Notes: generated by a model not told the origin, from the sequence alone. A stretch of DNA of 53,119 nt from Candidatus Merdisoma merdipullorum (GCA_018715645.1 DVLE01000010.1:1-53119), one strand, 5' to 3'. Counted from the stretch's first letter, positions 1 to 9,106 are shown. Translations and numbers: made by a program.

Positions 1-518
1 AATTATACCGAATTCGGCGAGCCTTATCAACTGGTTTTGCCATTAAATTTAGAAGGTTTGGTTCCTGATGATGACTCTGTCCGACTGCTCAGCCACGAAT
101 TGGAGGAATTAGATTACAGCTTGCTGTATCAGGCTTACTCTGCCAAAGGCAGAAATCCAGCGGTGGACCCCAAGACCATGTTCAAGATCCTTACCTATGC
201 GTATTCCCAAAACATTTATTCATCCAGAAAGATTGAAACAGCATGCAGACGTGACATTAACTTTATGTGGCTGCTTGCCGGACAGAAAGCTCCCGACCAC
301 AGCACGATTGCCCGTTTCCGTACCGGCTTTCTGGCGGATGCCTGCGAAAATCTTTTTTATCAGATGGTCCGCCGTCTGGAGGAAAGCGGCGAGCTGTCAA
401 AAGAAAACGTATTCCTTGATGGGACAAAGCTGGAAGCCTGTGCCAACAAATATACCTTCGTCTGGAAGAAATCCGTAGGAAAATGGGAAGCAAAGATGTA
501 TGAGCGGATTCAGGAAGA
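1..518 (+). mobile_element. IS1182-family transposase, N-terminal remnant
   Basis: The frame is open from the first base of the window, so the true start lies at or just left of the edge. About 170 residues match the N-terminal half of IS1182/IS5-like transposases: a DUF772-type region with LLAGQKAPDHSTIARFR, and then VFLDGTKLEA, which holds the first catalytic Asp of the DDE domain. Similarity stops near 518, where the sequence turns into an antisense response-regulator fragment; the frame runs on to a stop at 600 through that foreign sequence. The rest of the DDE domain and the right end of the element are missing, so this is a dead copy. The family call rests on remembered motifs. Confidence 0.8.
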
Positions 519-734
519 CTTCCCCGCTTCTATCCCCGTCATCTTCCAAAGCTCAATGTCCAGAAACAGGACATCCAATGGATTACCTTCTTTCAAATAA
601 TTACACAGACTTTCTCCCGTATACCAGACGGCGGTTTTCAAGTCCATACTTTTCTGTTCCGCATACGAAAGAATCATGCGTTCCAGTTCAAAACAGGTAT
701 TTTCTCCATCATCACAGATTCCGATATAGTACAT
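519..734 (-). pseudogene. LytTR-type response regulator, truncated receiver domain
   Basis: The fragment starts MYYIGICDDGE (acidic pocket) and reaches VLFLDIEL, with the phosphoacceptor Asp, and then GIEAG. This is the first part of a receiver domain like those of AgrA/LytR-type regulators. It breaks off at about 519-525, exactly where the transposase remnant begins, and the frame ends three residues later. The second half of the receiver and the DNA-binding domain are absent. It was probably cut by insertion of or deletion around the IS element. It cannot function as a response regulator. Confidence 0.75.
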
Positions 735-802
735 TCCCGCACCTCATACGATACCTTTGGATATTATTGTATCAGACCGTCTTCGCTATTGACAAGAGTA
801 TA

Positions 803-840
803 AAAGAGCGGAGACGCCCGGCCAGGCAGCTCCGCTCTTT
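803..840 (-). terminator. Rho-independent terminator of hcp
   Basis: A perfect 11-bp stem (803-813 with 830-840) encloses a 16-nt loop. On the minus strand it is followed by a short T run (TTTTATAC). It lies 4 bp beyond the hcp stop codon. Confidence 0.85.
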
Positions 841-843
841 CGG

Positions 844-2442
844 TTAGTTATTCAAAAGCTGTTTCAAATCTTCCTCCGGTGTGGTGATCGGAGCAATCCC
901 ATAAGTCTCAACCAGAACATTCAGCACATTGGGAGAAACAAAGGCCGGGAGCGTCGGGCCAAGCCGGATATTTTTAATACCCAGATGCAGGAGTGTCAGC
1001 AAAATGCAGACAGCCTTCTGCTCATACCACGAAAGCACCATGGAAAGGGGCAGTTCGTTTACGCCGCAGCCAAAAGCCTCCGCTAGCGCAACCGCTACCT
1101 TAATGGCACTGTAAGCATCGTTGCACTGGCCCATATCCATCAGGCGCGGAAGTCCTCCAATGGTTCCCAAGTCCAAATCGTTAAAACGATATTTGCCGCA
1201 GGCAAGCGTCAAAACAATCGAGTCCGCCGGCGTCTGTTTCACAAATTCTGTATAATAATTCCGTCCGGACCGTCCCCCATCACAGCCGGCGACAAGGAAG
1301 AAATGCTTGATCGCGCCGGACTTTACGGCGGCCACCACCTGATCGGCTGCTCCAAGGACAGTTCCATGCCCGAAGCCGGTCATAACCGTATGCCCTCCGT
1401 TGATTCCGGTAAATGCCTGTTCTTCGCTGTATCCCCCAAGCTCCAGCGCCTTTTTCACGACCGGAGAAAAGTCCTTGTCTTCGCCGATATGCGGCGTATC
1501 CGGGAAAGAAACCACATTCGTGGTAAATACCCGATCCGCATAGCTTTCCTTGGGCGGCATCAGACAGTTGGTTGTAAAAAGAACAGGCGCAGGAACATTC
1601 GCAAATTCTTTTTGCTGATTTTGCCATGCGGTGCCAAAGTTACCTTTAAGATGAGGATATTTTTTCAGCTCCGGATAAGCGTGCGCGGGGAGCATTTCGC
1701 CATGGGTATAGATGTTGATCCCTTTGCCCTCTGTCTGCTCCAAAAGCAGCTTCAGATCATGCAGGTCATGACCTGTGACGATAATAAACGGTCCCTTTTC
1801 GACAGTCAGCGGCACGACAGTAGGAACAGGCGTTCCGTAGGTTTCCGTATGAGCCTTATCCAGAAGTTCCATGCAGGCCAGATTGTATTTTCCGACTTCC
1901 AGAACAATCGGGAGCAGTTCTTCCATCCCCCAATCCTCTCCAATGGCAGACAGAGCCTTGCCAAAGAAACGGTTCAGTTCTTCATCCATATATCCCAGAG
2001 CCATTGCATGATAGGCATACGCCGCCACGCCGCGAATGCCGAACAGGATCAATGACTTCAGGGAGCGAATATCTTCATCTGCTTCCCACAGCTTCCGCAT
2101 ATCATAATCATCCGTACATCCACAGAGAGTTTTGCCGCTTCCACAATTCAAAAGAAGTTTGTCTTTCTCGGCGTGTACCTGTTCCAGCAATTCCCGAATG
2201 GTTTCATCATTAAAGTTCACATTGGTGATCGTAGTGAACAATCCCTCGATTAAAATTTTGTAGGTGAACTCGGTAGAAGCGCTGCCTTTGTATGCCGCGC
2301 GAGCCAAACCGATGAGCGCGCCGGTCAGTTCGTCCTGCAGCTTTGCGGTTTCGGCCGTTTTTCCGCAGACACCTGCTTTCCCAACACACCCGGTACATCC
2401 GGCTGTCTGTTCGCACTGAAAGCAAAACATTTGATTTTCCAT
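844..2442 (-). CDS. hcp: Hybrid cluster protein (hydroxylamine reductase)
   Basis: A 532-residue hybrid cluster protein. The N-terminus carries the cysteine cluster of the family (CFQCEQTAGCTGCVGKAGVC, residues 7-26), which binds the first Fe-S cluster. Later Cys-containing segments (TTNCLMPP, VAGCDGG, LACGKYRF) fit the ligands of the hybrid Fe-S-O cluster. Family members are cytoplasmic and reduce hydroxylamine in vitro; the physiological role is thought to be nitric oxide detoxification (established knowledge). The ATG is preceded by GGAGGTAGTGAA. The gene is divergent from a Crp/Fnr regulator across a 131-bp region with dyad sites, so NO- or redox-responsive control is likely (inference). 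No hcr reductase gene is adjacent. Confidence 0.95.
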   Translation of the reverse strand: MENQMFCFQCEQTAGCTGCVGKAGVCGKTAETAKLQDELTGALIGLARAAYKGSASTEFTYKILIEGLFTTITNVNFNDETIRELLEQVHAEKDKLLLNCGSGKTLCGCTDDYDMRKLWEADEDIRSLKSLILFGIRGVAAYAYHAMALGYMDEELNRFFGKALSAIGEDWGMEELLPIVLEVGKYNLACMELLDKAHTETYGTPVPTVVPLTVEKGPFIIVTGHDLHDLKLLLEQTEGKGINIYTHGEMLPAHAYPELKKYPHLKGNFGTAWQNQQKEFANVPAPVLFTTNCLMPPKESYADRVFTTNVVSFPDTPHIGEDKDFSPVVKKALELGGYSEEQAFTGINGGHTVMTGFGHGTVLGAADQVVAAVKSGAIKHFFLVAGCDGGRSGRNYYTEFVKQTPADSIVLTLACGKYRFNDLDLGTIGGLPRLMDMGQCNDAYSAIKVAVALAEAFGCGVNELPLSMVLSWYEQKAVCILLTLLHLGIKNIRLGPTLPAFVSPNVLNVLVETYGIAPITTPEEDLKQLLNN

Positions 2443-2521
2443 TTCACTACCTCCAAAATTGACGATTTTCTTTTCACAAAATCAGGATCTCCTGACTTTC
2501 CTGACTTGCTTTACTGGGAGT

Positions 2522-2563
2522 ATTATATTACAATATAATCAACGAATCGGTTGAATTTTCAAC
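2522..2563. promoter_or_regulatory. Divergent hcp / crp-like promoter with dyad operators
   Basis: The sequence reads CAAC-N6-GTTG (2540-2553), continuing into a 14-bp palindrome GTTGAA-TT-TTCAAC (2550-2563). For hcp, a minus-strand TATAAT lies at 2527-2522 with no good -35 at 17 bp. Taking a start near 2515, the 14-bp palindrome is centred close to -41.5, the class II activator position for Fnr/Crp proteins. For the regulator gene, a plus-strand TATAAT lies at 2534-2539 with TTACTG at 2511-2516 (17-bp spacer). The dyads then fall at the start site, as expected for autorepression. Element positions are read from sequence; the roles are inferred. Confidence 0.6.
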
Positions 2564-2573
2564 GAGGTGTAAA

Positions 2574-3245
2574 ATGAAAAAATATTTACAGGTCATACGC
2601 TCCTCTCCGCTTTTTTCAGGCGTTGGAAAAGAGGAAGTGGGCGCCATGCTTTCTTGTCTGGAAGCATTGGAAAAAGATTTTGAAAAAGATAGTTATATTT
2701 TTCGGATAGGCGACACAACCGCTTCCCTTGGCATCGTGCTTTCTGGGAGTGTATTGATCGTTCAAGAGGATTTCTGGGGGAATCGTAATATCGTTTCTTC
2801 CGTAGCACAGGGACAGACGTTTGCAGAAACCTTTGCCTGCGCGCCGGGATCTGTCATGAATGTCAGTGTAGTCGCGCAGACCGCGTGCAAGATCTTGTTC
2901 TTAAATGTAAAGCGGATCCTGCATACCTGTCCTTCCAGTTGTTCGCATCACAATAAAATGATACAAAATCTGCTTTCCAGCTTAGCGGTAAATAACCTGC
3001 GGCAGAATGAAAAGTTGTCCCATTTGGCCCAGCGGACAACCAGAGCCAAGCTGCTATCCTATCTATCCGCGATGGCTCAACAGCACAGCAGCTTTGAGTT
3101 CGATATTCCATATTCCCGTCAGCAGCTTGCGGACTATCTTTCGGTCGAAAGAAGCGGCTTGTCTCTTGAATTGGGAAAAATGCGCAAGGAAGGCCTGCTG
3201 GATTTTCATAAAAATCATTTTGTCTTATTGCAGCAGCCCGGATGA
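2574..3245 (+). CDS. Crp/Fnr-family transcriptional regulator (likely hcp regulator)
   Basis: 223 residues. An N-terminal cyclic-nucleotide-binding-type beta-barrel (about 12-115, including GIVLSGSVLIVQEDFWG) is followed by a long dimer helix and a C-terminal winged HTH. The HTH reads YSRQQLADYLSVERSGLSLELGKM, written here in parts: YSRQQLADYLSV then ERSGLSLELGKM. No N-terminal Fnr-style four-Cys cluster is seen, so oxygen sensing by a 4Fe-4S cluster is unlikely. It is divergent from hcp, a common arrangement for NO-responsive HcpR-like regulators. The ATG at 2574 follows GAGGTG at short spacing. Its 3' end faces that of the Hsp70 gene with only 10 bp between stop codons and no evident terminator. 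Confidence 0.88.
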   Translation: MKKYLQVIRSSPLFSGVGKEEVGAMLSCLEALEKDFEKDSYIFRIGDTTASLGIVLSGSVLIVQEDFWGNRNIVSSVAQGQTFAETFACAPGSVMNVSVVAQTACKILFLNVKRILHTCPSSCSHHNKMIQNLLSSLAVNNLRQNEKLSHLAQRTTRAKLLSYLSAMAQQHSSFEFDIPYSRQQLADYLSVERSGLSLELGKMRKEGLLDFHKNHFVLLQQPG

Positions 3246-3255
3246 AAGACTTATC

Positions 3256-5013
3256 TTACCTGGGCATCAGGGAATCCACCGTATTCTGGAGCGTTTGCTT
3301 TGCGTTTCGGATCTCGGAAAGCTCGCCTTCCGTCACCTTTTCCAGGCGGCATTTTCCGATCAGCTTCTGCAGGTACGCACTGTCGGCCTTGATCTGCTTT
3401 TTGGCTGCCCGATCCAGTGTCTTTCCGGCATTTTTCAGATTCATCTCTGTCTCATTACACAGCTTTCTCGATTCATCAAGAAGCTCGATGGCTTCCCGGC
3501 GAAGCTCGTCCTGTCCCGCATAGCTCTGCGCATCCCGAATCGCCTGTTCAATCTCTGCCTCTGACATACGATCGTCGGCGGTGATGACGATGGACTGCTC
3601 TTTCCCGGTATCCAGGTCCTTTGCGGATACCTTCAGAATGCCGTTCGTGTCTATGTCGAAGGTCACCTCGATTTGAGGCACTCCGGCAGGCGCAGCCTTG
3701 ATTCCCTTCAGCTTGAATTTTCCGATGGTCTTGTTGTCCTTGGCCATGGTACGCTCGCCCTGAAGCACATGGATCTCTACGGTTCTCTGATAAGGAGCCG
3801 CTGTGGAGAAAATCTGAGAGTATCGGATGGGAAGGGTTGTATTGCGCTCGATGACGCGGGTAGCCACTCCTCCCACAGTCTCGATGGCAAAGCTCATGGG
3901 AATGACGTCCAGAAGAAGAAGCTCCTGGCCTGCGGCAGTTAGAGCGTTTCCCTGGAGCGTGCTTCCGAGAATAGCCGCTCCCTTTGCAACACATTCATCG
4001 GGATTGATGTTTTTGGAGGGTTCCTTTCCGGTCAGCTCCCGCACCTTTCTCTGAACGGCCGGGATTCTGGTGGAACCGCCTACAAGCAGGACACGATTCA
4101 GCTCCGACGCCGCAATTCCTGCGTCGTTCAGAGCGTTTTTCACGGGTTCCGCCGTCTTTTCAATCAGATCCCAGACAAGCTCCTCAAACTTTGCCCGTGT
4201 CAGCGTCATGTCCAAATGGAGGGGCGTCCCCTTGTACTGCGTCAGATAAGGAAGCAGAATCTGAGAGCTTTCCGTGGCGGAGAGCTCCTTTTTCACCTGC
4301 TCGGCTGCATCCCGGAGCCGCTGCATGGCTGCAAAGTCTCCTCTCAGATCCACATTCTGCTGATCTTTAAACTCTTTCACCATCCAGTCGATGATTCTGG
4401 CGTCAAAATCGTCGCCGCCCAGATGATTGTTTCCTGCCGTGGCAAGGACTTCGATCACGCCCTCTCCGATCTCGATCACAGATACGTCAAAGGTTCCTCC
4501 TCCCAGGTCGTAAACCATGACCTTCTGGGGTTCGCCGTGGTCCAGGCCATAGGACAGGGCCGCGCTGGTAGGCTCATTGATGATTCGCTTCACCTCAAGC
4601 CCGGCGATCCTTCCGGCATCCTTGGTAGCCTGTCGCTGTATATCATTAAAATAGGCAGGCACGGTAATCACAGCCTCTGTCACCGGTTCTCCGATAAAAT
4701 CCTCGGCATCCTTCTTGAGCTGCATCAGAATCATGGCGCTTATGGTCTGGGGATTATATTCCGTCCCATCGATGCGTATGCTCCACTTGGTTCCCATGTG
4801 CCGCTTTACCGAGCTTATGGTGCGCTCCGTATTCGTCACTGCCTGCCGGCGCGCGGCCTCTCCTACCAGACGCTCTCCGTTTTTGGTAAACGCTACGACG
4901 CTCGGCGTCGTCGTTCCTCCCGAAGACGCCGAAATAATCACCGGCTCATTGTTTTCCACGACGGAGACGCAGCTATTCGTCGTACCCAAATCGATTCCTA
5001 TTACCTTGCCCAT
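3256..5013 (-). CDS. Hsp70/DnaK-family chaperone (short paralogue)
   Basis: 585 residues with the Hsp70 signatures [13 protein letters not shown] (phosphate 1), [13 protein letters not shown] (phosphate 2) and [14 protein letters not shown], then a beta-sandwich substrate domain (about 375-490) and a shortened helical lid. Canonical clostridial DnaK is about 610-640 residues and is usually encoded with hrcA, grpE and dnaJ. None of these is here and no CIRCE element precedes the gene, so I read it as a second, stand-alone Hsp70 rather than the housekeeping dnaK. It acts in the cytoplasm as an ATP-driven holdase/foldase. A strong housekeeping-type promoter lies upstream. The ATG at 5013 follows AGGAG at a rather long spacing of 12 nt. 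Confidence 0.9.
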   Translation of the reverse strand: MGKVIGIDLGTTNSCVSVVENNEPVIISASSGGTTTPSVVAFTKNGERLVGEAARRQAVTNTERTISSVKRHMGTKWSIRIDGTEYNPQTISAMILMQLKKDAEDFIGEPVTEAVITVPAYFNDIQRQATKDAGRIAGLEVKRIINEPTSAALSYGLDHGEPQKVMVYDLGGGTFDVSVIEIGEGVIEVLATAGNNHLGGDDFDARIIDWMVKEFKDQQNVDLRGDFAAMQRLRDAAEQVKKELSATESSQILLPYLTQYKGTPLHLDMTLTRAKFEELVWDLIEKTAEPVKNALNDAGIAASELNRVLLVGGSTRIPAVQRKVRELTGKEPSKNINPDECVAKGAAILGSTLQGNALTAAGQELLLLDVIPMSFAIETVGGVATRVIERNTTLPIRYSQIFSTAAPYQRTVEIHVLQGERTMAKDNKTIGKFKLKGIKAAPAGVPQIEVTFDIDTNGILKVSAKDLDTGKEQSIVITADDRMSEAEIEQAIRDAQSYAGQDELRREAIELLDESRKLCNETEMNLKNAGKTLDRAAKKQIKADSAYLQKLIGKCRLEKVTEGELSEIRNAKQTLQNTVDSLMPR

Positions 5014-5060
5014 AGATATTTGTCACTCCTGTTAAATAAAGATTCCTGAAATTACTATTT

Positions 5061-5088
5061 ATCATAACAGGCACAGATTGTCTGTCAA
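5061..5088 (-). promoter_or_regulatory. Sigma-A promoter of the Hsp70 gene
   Basis: TTGACA (5088-5083), a 16-bp spacer and TATGAT (5066-5061) on the minus strand, about 50 bp upstream of the start codon. No CIRCE inverted repeat (TTAGCACTC-N9-GAGTGCTAA) is present. Confidence 0.7.
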
Positions 5089-5147
5089 CCGATTTTATAC
5101 TTTCTTAATTCTTTTTAGCGTCTTTTTACCAGGGAAGTCAGCGGCTT

Positions 5148-5990
5148 CTAGCACGACGGCCTCCGGCTTCGCTTAAAGAGACCAAACGCCAGAAGTCCCA
5201 GCAAAATTACTGCATCCACGGCGAAGACCATGACGATGCTTCTGGCCAGGCCATAAATATACAAAATGGTAAATACCTCCACCGACAGAGCCACGAAACA
5301 GAAAAAATTCGTCAGAAATTCCGCCCCAAGCCGGCCATAGGGTTGGGTACAGGACTGAAGCTTCGTATACAAAACCGGCCGAAGCAGGAGACGTATCAAT
5401 ATGCAGACGGCCGGGTAGGCAAAGATGAATATCTTATCTGCCTGCGCCGAGATCTCTCCGGCATTCCACTGCACAGGAATCTTATCAGGCAGTCTGCTGT
5501 AAAAAAAGGCGCCGACAGCCAGACATAAAAGCGTCAGCGTTCCCCATACGGCGAAACTGCCCCACAGGGAAAGAAAGCCTGCGGAATCCTTTTCCCATAC
5601 CTGTCTATGTTCCTGCCGGTAATGTTCCGGATCTTCCATGAAAATCTCCGGGTTCAGACTGTCGAAATCGAGGGAAGACGAAAGGAGCAGTTTTTCACAT
5701 AAAAGCTCCGTTTTCTCCAAGTCCTGCATTTCTTTCTGAAGCTTTCCCCGCTGTTCTTCCACTTTGCTGCGAAGCGAGAGCTTTCCTTCCCTGATTTTCC
5801 GAATGTCACTTACGGAAATTCCCAGCGTCCGCAGAAAAGCGATTCTCTGAATAACTTTCACATCATCTTCCGAATAATCCCGATAGCCGTTAGCTGCATT
5901 TCGCGCGGGAGCAAGCAGCCCTTCCCTTTCATAAAACCGGATATTGGAGCGCGTCAGCCCTGTCTTCTCCTCTACCTCGCGGATTGTCAT
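5148..5990 (-). CDS. MerR-family regulator with C-terminal membrane domain
   Basis: 280 residues. Residues 1-70 are a MerR winged HTH (TIREVEEKTGLTRSNIRFYE, then GYRDYSEDDV), followed by the usual coiled-coil (about 75-105). The remainder is not a soluble ligand domain but a membrane part. It has about four hydrophobic segments and a DUF1648-like motif (LPDKIPVQWNAGE) between the first two. Such proteins probably tie DNA binding to a membrane or cell-envelope signal (inference). The start is supported by AGGAGG upstream of the ATG. The gene stands alone, so the target is unknown and may be its own promoter. Confidence 0.85.
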   Translation of the reverse strand: MTIREVEEKTGLTRSNIRFYEREGLLAPARNAANGYRDYSEDDVKVIQRIAFLRTLGISVSDIRKIREGKLSLRSKVEEQRGKLQKEMQDLEKTELLCEKLLLSSSLDFDSLNPEIFMEDPEHYRQEHRQVWEKDSAGFLSLWGSFAVWGTLTLLCLAVGAFFYSRLPDKIPVQWNAGEISAQADKIFIFAYPAVCILIRLLLRPVLYTKLQSCTQPYGRLGAEFLTNFFCFVALSVEVFTILYIYGLARSIVMVFAVDAVILLGLLAFGLFKRSRRPSC

Positions 5991-6070
5991 CGCGGATACC
6001 TCCTGCCATCTTATACGTTTTTCCTGCTCTGACCGAATATGTCCTTGTCAATTATGGGTATGATAAAGTA

Positions 6071-6730
6071 TCAACCAGGTTTACAGTCAAGAAGTTTTCC
6101 CTCTATCCTCTCTAAAAGATGAGACATGGCAAACCATACAGTCTCATAGTGCATATAGTCCAATATATTTTTATCTGTAAAAAGCTGCAGACTAGGCGGA
6201 AACTCCTCGTCTGAATTCCAGAATCGGAAAATCACAGGAAGAAAATCAAAAAGCGGGATCCGATAAGCCACGTCTCCACGTTCCGCCTTTTCACCGCCCA
6301 GATCCTTGCAGGCTTTGGCAAGCGGAACCTCCTTGTGATCAAAGCGTGAAAGCCTGTCGGAAAACAGACTGCTTCCCACTGGCGCGGAACCTCCCATGAC
6401 GGAGGAAAGGCTCTGCATATTTACAAATTCTCCCGACAGTCTGCAATTATCCCTGGAATAACACAAAACGTCATAGAGCGTCATCGCTTCATTGTAGTCT
6501 GCCTCCCGGAAAGTACGAAAACCGTCGTCAGAACCGCTGACCGCCCCATTTTTTCGCCCTATTCGATAATCCATTGCCGTGAAACGGATAAAAATATATT
6601 CCTCATCGCTGGCCAGGCCGAACTTCCGGATCATCTTCTCCTGATCGTATTTTAAAAATTCCTTCTGCATCTGACGCTTCATTATGTCATAATTGGAAGT
6701 GCGTTTGTTCGTCTGACTTTGAATCTTCAT
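6071..6730 (-). CDS. DUF3786 domain protein
   Basis: 219 residues, soluble. The C-terminal half has the DUF3786 pattern: FRFWNSDEEFPPSLQLFTD, then ILDYMHYETVWFAMSHLLE. The family is found in anaerobes, sometimes near cobalamin- or corrinoid-related genes. Its function is not established, and none of the neighbours here helps. The ATG at 6730 is preceded by GAGGAG at good spacing; an internal Met at residue 17 is a less likely start. No signal peptide or membrane segment is seen. Confidence 0.75.
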   Translation of the reverse strand: MKIQSQTNKRTSNYDIMKRQMQKEFLKYDQEKMIRKFGLASDEEYIFIRFTAMDYRIGRKNGAVSGSDDGFRTFREADYNEAMTLYDVLCYSRDNCRLSGEFVNMQSLSSVMGGSAPVGSSLFSDRLSRFDHKEVPLAKACKDLGGEKAERGDVAYRIPLFDFLPVIFRFWNSDEEFPPSLQLFTDKNILDYMHYETVWFAMSHLLERIEGKLLDCKPG

Positions 6731-6796
6731 ACGAATCTCCTCTCGTAACCCACTCTGTTTTCATACGGCAGGCGCTGTATACGTTGCTTTTGCACA

Positions 6797-6824
6797 TCAG
6801 GCGGCTGTATGCACAGCCGCCTGA
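6797..6824. terminator. Strong hairpin between two minus-strand genes, probable terminator
   Basis: A perfect 12-bp GC-rich stem (6797-6808 with 6813-6824) has a 4-nt loop and sits 20 bp past the stop of the gene ending at 6845. The T run is weak: TTTTG on the plus side and none on the minus side. Termination is therefore likely but not certain. Confidence 0.55.
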
Positions 6825-6844
6825 GTTTTGACTCGACAATATTG

Positions 6845-8761
6845 TTATGGCAAGACCACGGTATCCGGCACCAGATTCGGGATCCCTACATGCCAGAAAC
6901 AGTACAGGGAAAGCAGACAGGTGCATACAAGTATCGTCCGCAGCACCTTATCCTCCCACACCCGTTCGATCCGGGAGATGAGGTAGGCAATAAAGAACAG
7001 AATCGGCAGCAGGTACCGTCCCTGGGGCTGGAAGTCCACGAACCAGGAATTTCCTACGATCATCACATACTGAATAAAGCAGGTGAAGGCCACAGCCCCA
7101 ATCTCCCAGCGATAGACAGCTTTCTTTTGCTTCCAGAGCCTCTGAATGACGCGTCCAAGCAATACAAGATAGAGGATACCCATGACGAGATAATACCAGT
7201 CCGCCTCTCCAAAAGCATAGCTTCCGAAAAAGCCCGAAAAGGTGCGGAACAGATTGGTATGGAAGTCGTACTGCGTCAAAAGTTCCCCAAGGGAAATACC
7301 CTTTTCAAAGAAGCGCATAGAGTAGGCGGCTTCCATAGCCGGCGTGGACGGCTTATAGCCGTACTCCGCGTGCTGCTCCGTCACATCCAGGATTACGCCG
7401 ATCTTATCCAGGCCATAGTAGGGGAAATCTGTGATCAGGTACCGGATCACAAACAGGCCAAGGGTGATTCCCACCAGAATCAGATACTTGCGGAACAGCG
7501 GCCCCCTCTCCTTCTTCTCCTGGTAAAGCAGACGGATCAGCAGGATGAAGAACAGGAACATCAAAACCGTATAGAAGGTAGCCTTCGCCCAGAAGATATG
7601 CAGGAACAGGATGGACAATAGGGCGTAATACAGGATATGCCGCCTTCGGAAGCTTTCCCGCAGGAGCCGGTTCAGCATACTGTCTTTTTCGATCAATTCG
7701 TAGAGACACAGGAAGCCCATAAAAAAGTCGAGAGCGTCGGAGGTCGAGTAGCTGAAAATATACCAGACCTGAGGCGTCAGCAGAAATACAAACAGAAGCG
7801 CATAGTTCTTCCGCAGATTTTTGATGACCATTCCTGCCATAATTCCAAAAAGGATCAGGCTGAACAGGCGAATCTGTACGGCCGCGTCTGAAAAGAACTG
7901 ACCGATCTTGCCTGCATAGAAGTAAAACATATTGAACTCAAAATGCCGGGATGTTCCGTATACCGGATAACTGTCGTTGATGATGTCGCTTCGTATATCC
8001 GGAGGCATAAAATGAGTAAAATAGTAGAGGACAGCCGCCTTGACGTCGTATTCATCAGGATTCAGCCAGAACGGGCTGCGAAGCCCTGTATATACGACCA
8101 TGCACACTGCTCCCAGCACAGCCGCCAGAAACAGGATACAGGTAATCTTCACAAAGAGCGAACCGTCCCGGACCTGAAGGAGTACCCAGCGCACAAGCAG
8201 GGTTAAAAGCACGATAAGAAGGCCGGAACCGAGCCAGCCGATCAGAAACACTGCCGCGTTTCCCTGGGTATAAAGGGCCTGAAATTCTGCCGTGGGGAGA
8301 AGCTGGGGATCCTCTCCGGTCACAGAAAAGGTAAAATCGCCGGTGTCCTGGAACTCCACCTGTTCATTGCCGGTAAAATAGCGCAGAAGCTCCTCTCCTT
8401 CAAGGGTAATCACGGACAAGCCGTTTTTGCGGACCGTAAGCTTCTCGATGGTAAGGGTACCCGCGTCATAAGCCTGATCCACAGGATCGATGCGCTTTAA
8501 GGAACAATGATTTCCATATTTCAGATCCAGCCAGGAGATTCTGGCCACACCGCTGTTGATCACGCGGCTCCTTGCGTCGGCAGCCGTCACGTTTTCTCCA
8601 GGTCCGGCAAAGACCGTCGTGATGACTTCTCCGCTTGGATCTTCGGCGAAAGTCAGTGTAACCGTCGTGTATACAGGAGTTACCAGAAGGCAGATAAGAA
8701 GCCAGATCAAAGCGGCGATTCCTGCCAGCGTCCATTTTTGGTTTCTTATGGTTTTCAGCAT
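6845..8761 (-). CDS. Large multispan membrane protein, DUF2142-like (possible GT-C glycosyltransferase)
   Basis: 638 residues. An N-terminal membrane segment (about 12-30) is followed by an extracytoplasmic domain of about 150 residues rich in beta-type sequence. At least ten further hydrophobic helices follow. An acidic motif, FWLNPDEYDVKAA, lies just after the third membrane segment. This position and composition recall the DUF2142 family and GT-C polyprenyl-phosphate-sugar glycosyltransferases, whose catalytic Asp/Glu sits in the first extracytoplasmic loop. A role in modifying surface polysaccharide is possible but inferred. No glycan gene cluster is adjacent; azlD lies immediately upstream on the same strand with an 18-bp gap, so the two may be co-transcribed. 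Confidence 0.6.
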   Translation of the reverse strand: MLKTIRNQKWTLAGIAALIWLLICLLVTPVYTTVTLTFAEDPSGEVITTVFAGPGENVTAADARSRVINSGVARISWLDLKYGNHCSLKRIDPVDQAYDAGTLTIEKLTVRKNGLSVITLEGEELLRYFTGNEQVEFQDTGDFTFSVTGEDPQLLPTAEFQALYTQGNAAVFLIGWLGSGLLIVLLTLLVRWVLLQVRDGSLFVKITCILFLAAVLGAVCMVVYTGLRSPFWLNPDEYDVKAAVLYYFTHFMPPDIRSDIINDSYPVYGTSRHFEFNMFYFYAGKIGQFFSDAAVQIRLFSLILFGIMAGMVIKNLRKNYALLFVFLLTPQVWYIFSYSTSDALDFFMGFLCLYELIEKDSMLNRLLRESFRRRHILYYALLSILFLHIFWAKATFYTVLMFLFFILLIRLLYQEKKERGPLFRKYLILVGITLGLFVIRYLITDFPYYGLDKIGVILDVTEQHAEYGYKPSTPAMEAAYSMRFFEKGISLGELLTQYDFHTNLFRTFSGFFGSYAFGEADWYYLVMGILYLVLLGRVIQRLWKQKKAVYRWEIGAVAFTCFIQYVMIVGNSWFVDFQPQGRYLLPILFFIAYLISRIERVWEDKVLRTILVCTCLLSLYCFWHVGIPNLVPDTVVLP

Positions 8762-8779
8762 AAATCCTTTTCCTTTCAG

Positions 8780-9106
8780 TCAAAATACTGCCTGTATCAG
8801 GAACATATAGCAGAAAGTGCCTGCCGCGATACTCAAAAGCACGTTTTTCTTCCAGACGTGCAAAAGAGCCGTCACTGCCACAGAGACAAATTCCGGGATT
8901 CCATGGGAAGCCGAAAAAAGATCGGCGCTCTTGAGGCAGTAGACGACCAGCGTCGCCATGATCGCCGGGGGCAGAATCTGTCCCAGGTAACCGACAGCCT
9001 TCGGCATCTCCCTCTTTCCGCCAAACAATACAAAAGGAATCAGACGGGTGAGCAGAGTGCAGACCGCCACGACCAGAATAATAAGAAAAGCCCTTTCCTT
9101 TATCAT
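8780..9106 (-). CDS. azlD: AzlD-family branched-chain amino acid transporter subunit
   Basis: 108 residues with three to four hydrophobic segments, starting MIKERAFLIILVVAVCTLLT and containing the conserved TRLIPFVLFGG segment of AzlD. AzlD is the small membrane partner of AzlC in exporters of branched-chain amino acids. The chosen start at 9106 gives an ATGA overlap of 4 bp with the azlC stop, typical of translational coupling. The frame is also open further upstream, but that part overlaps azlC and has no membrane-protein character. Confidence 0.88.
   Translation of the reverse strand: MIKERAFLIILVVAVCTLLTRLIPFVLFGGKREMPKAVGYLGQILPPAIMATLVVYCLKSADLFSASHGIPEFVSVAVTALLHVWKKNVLLSIAAGTFCYMFLIQAVF

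Noticed and set aside
5014..5147. CIRCE heat-shock operator before the Hsp70 gene
   Set aside because: No TTAGCACTC/GAGTGCTAA pair is present; only a standard promoter is seen.
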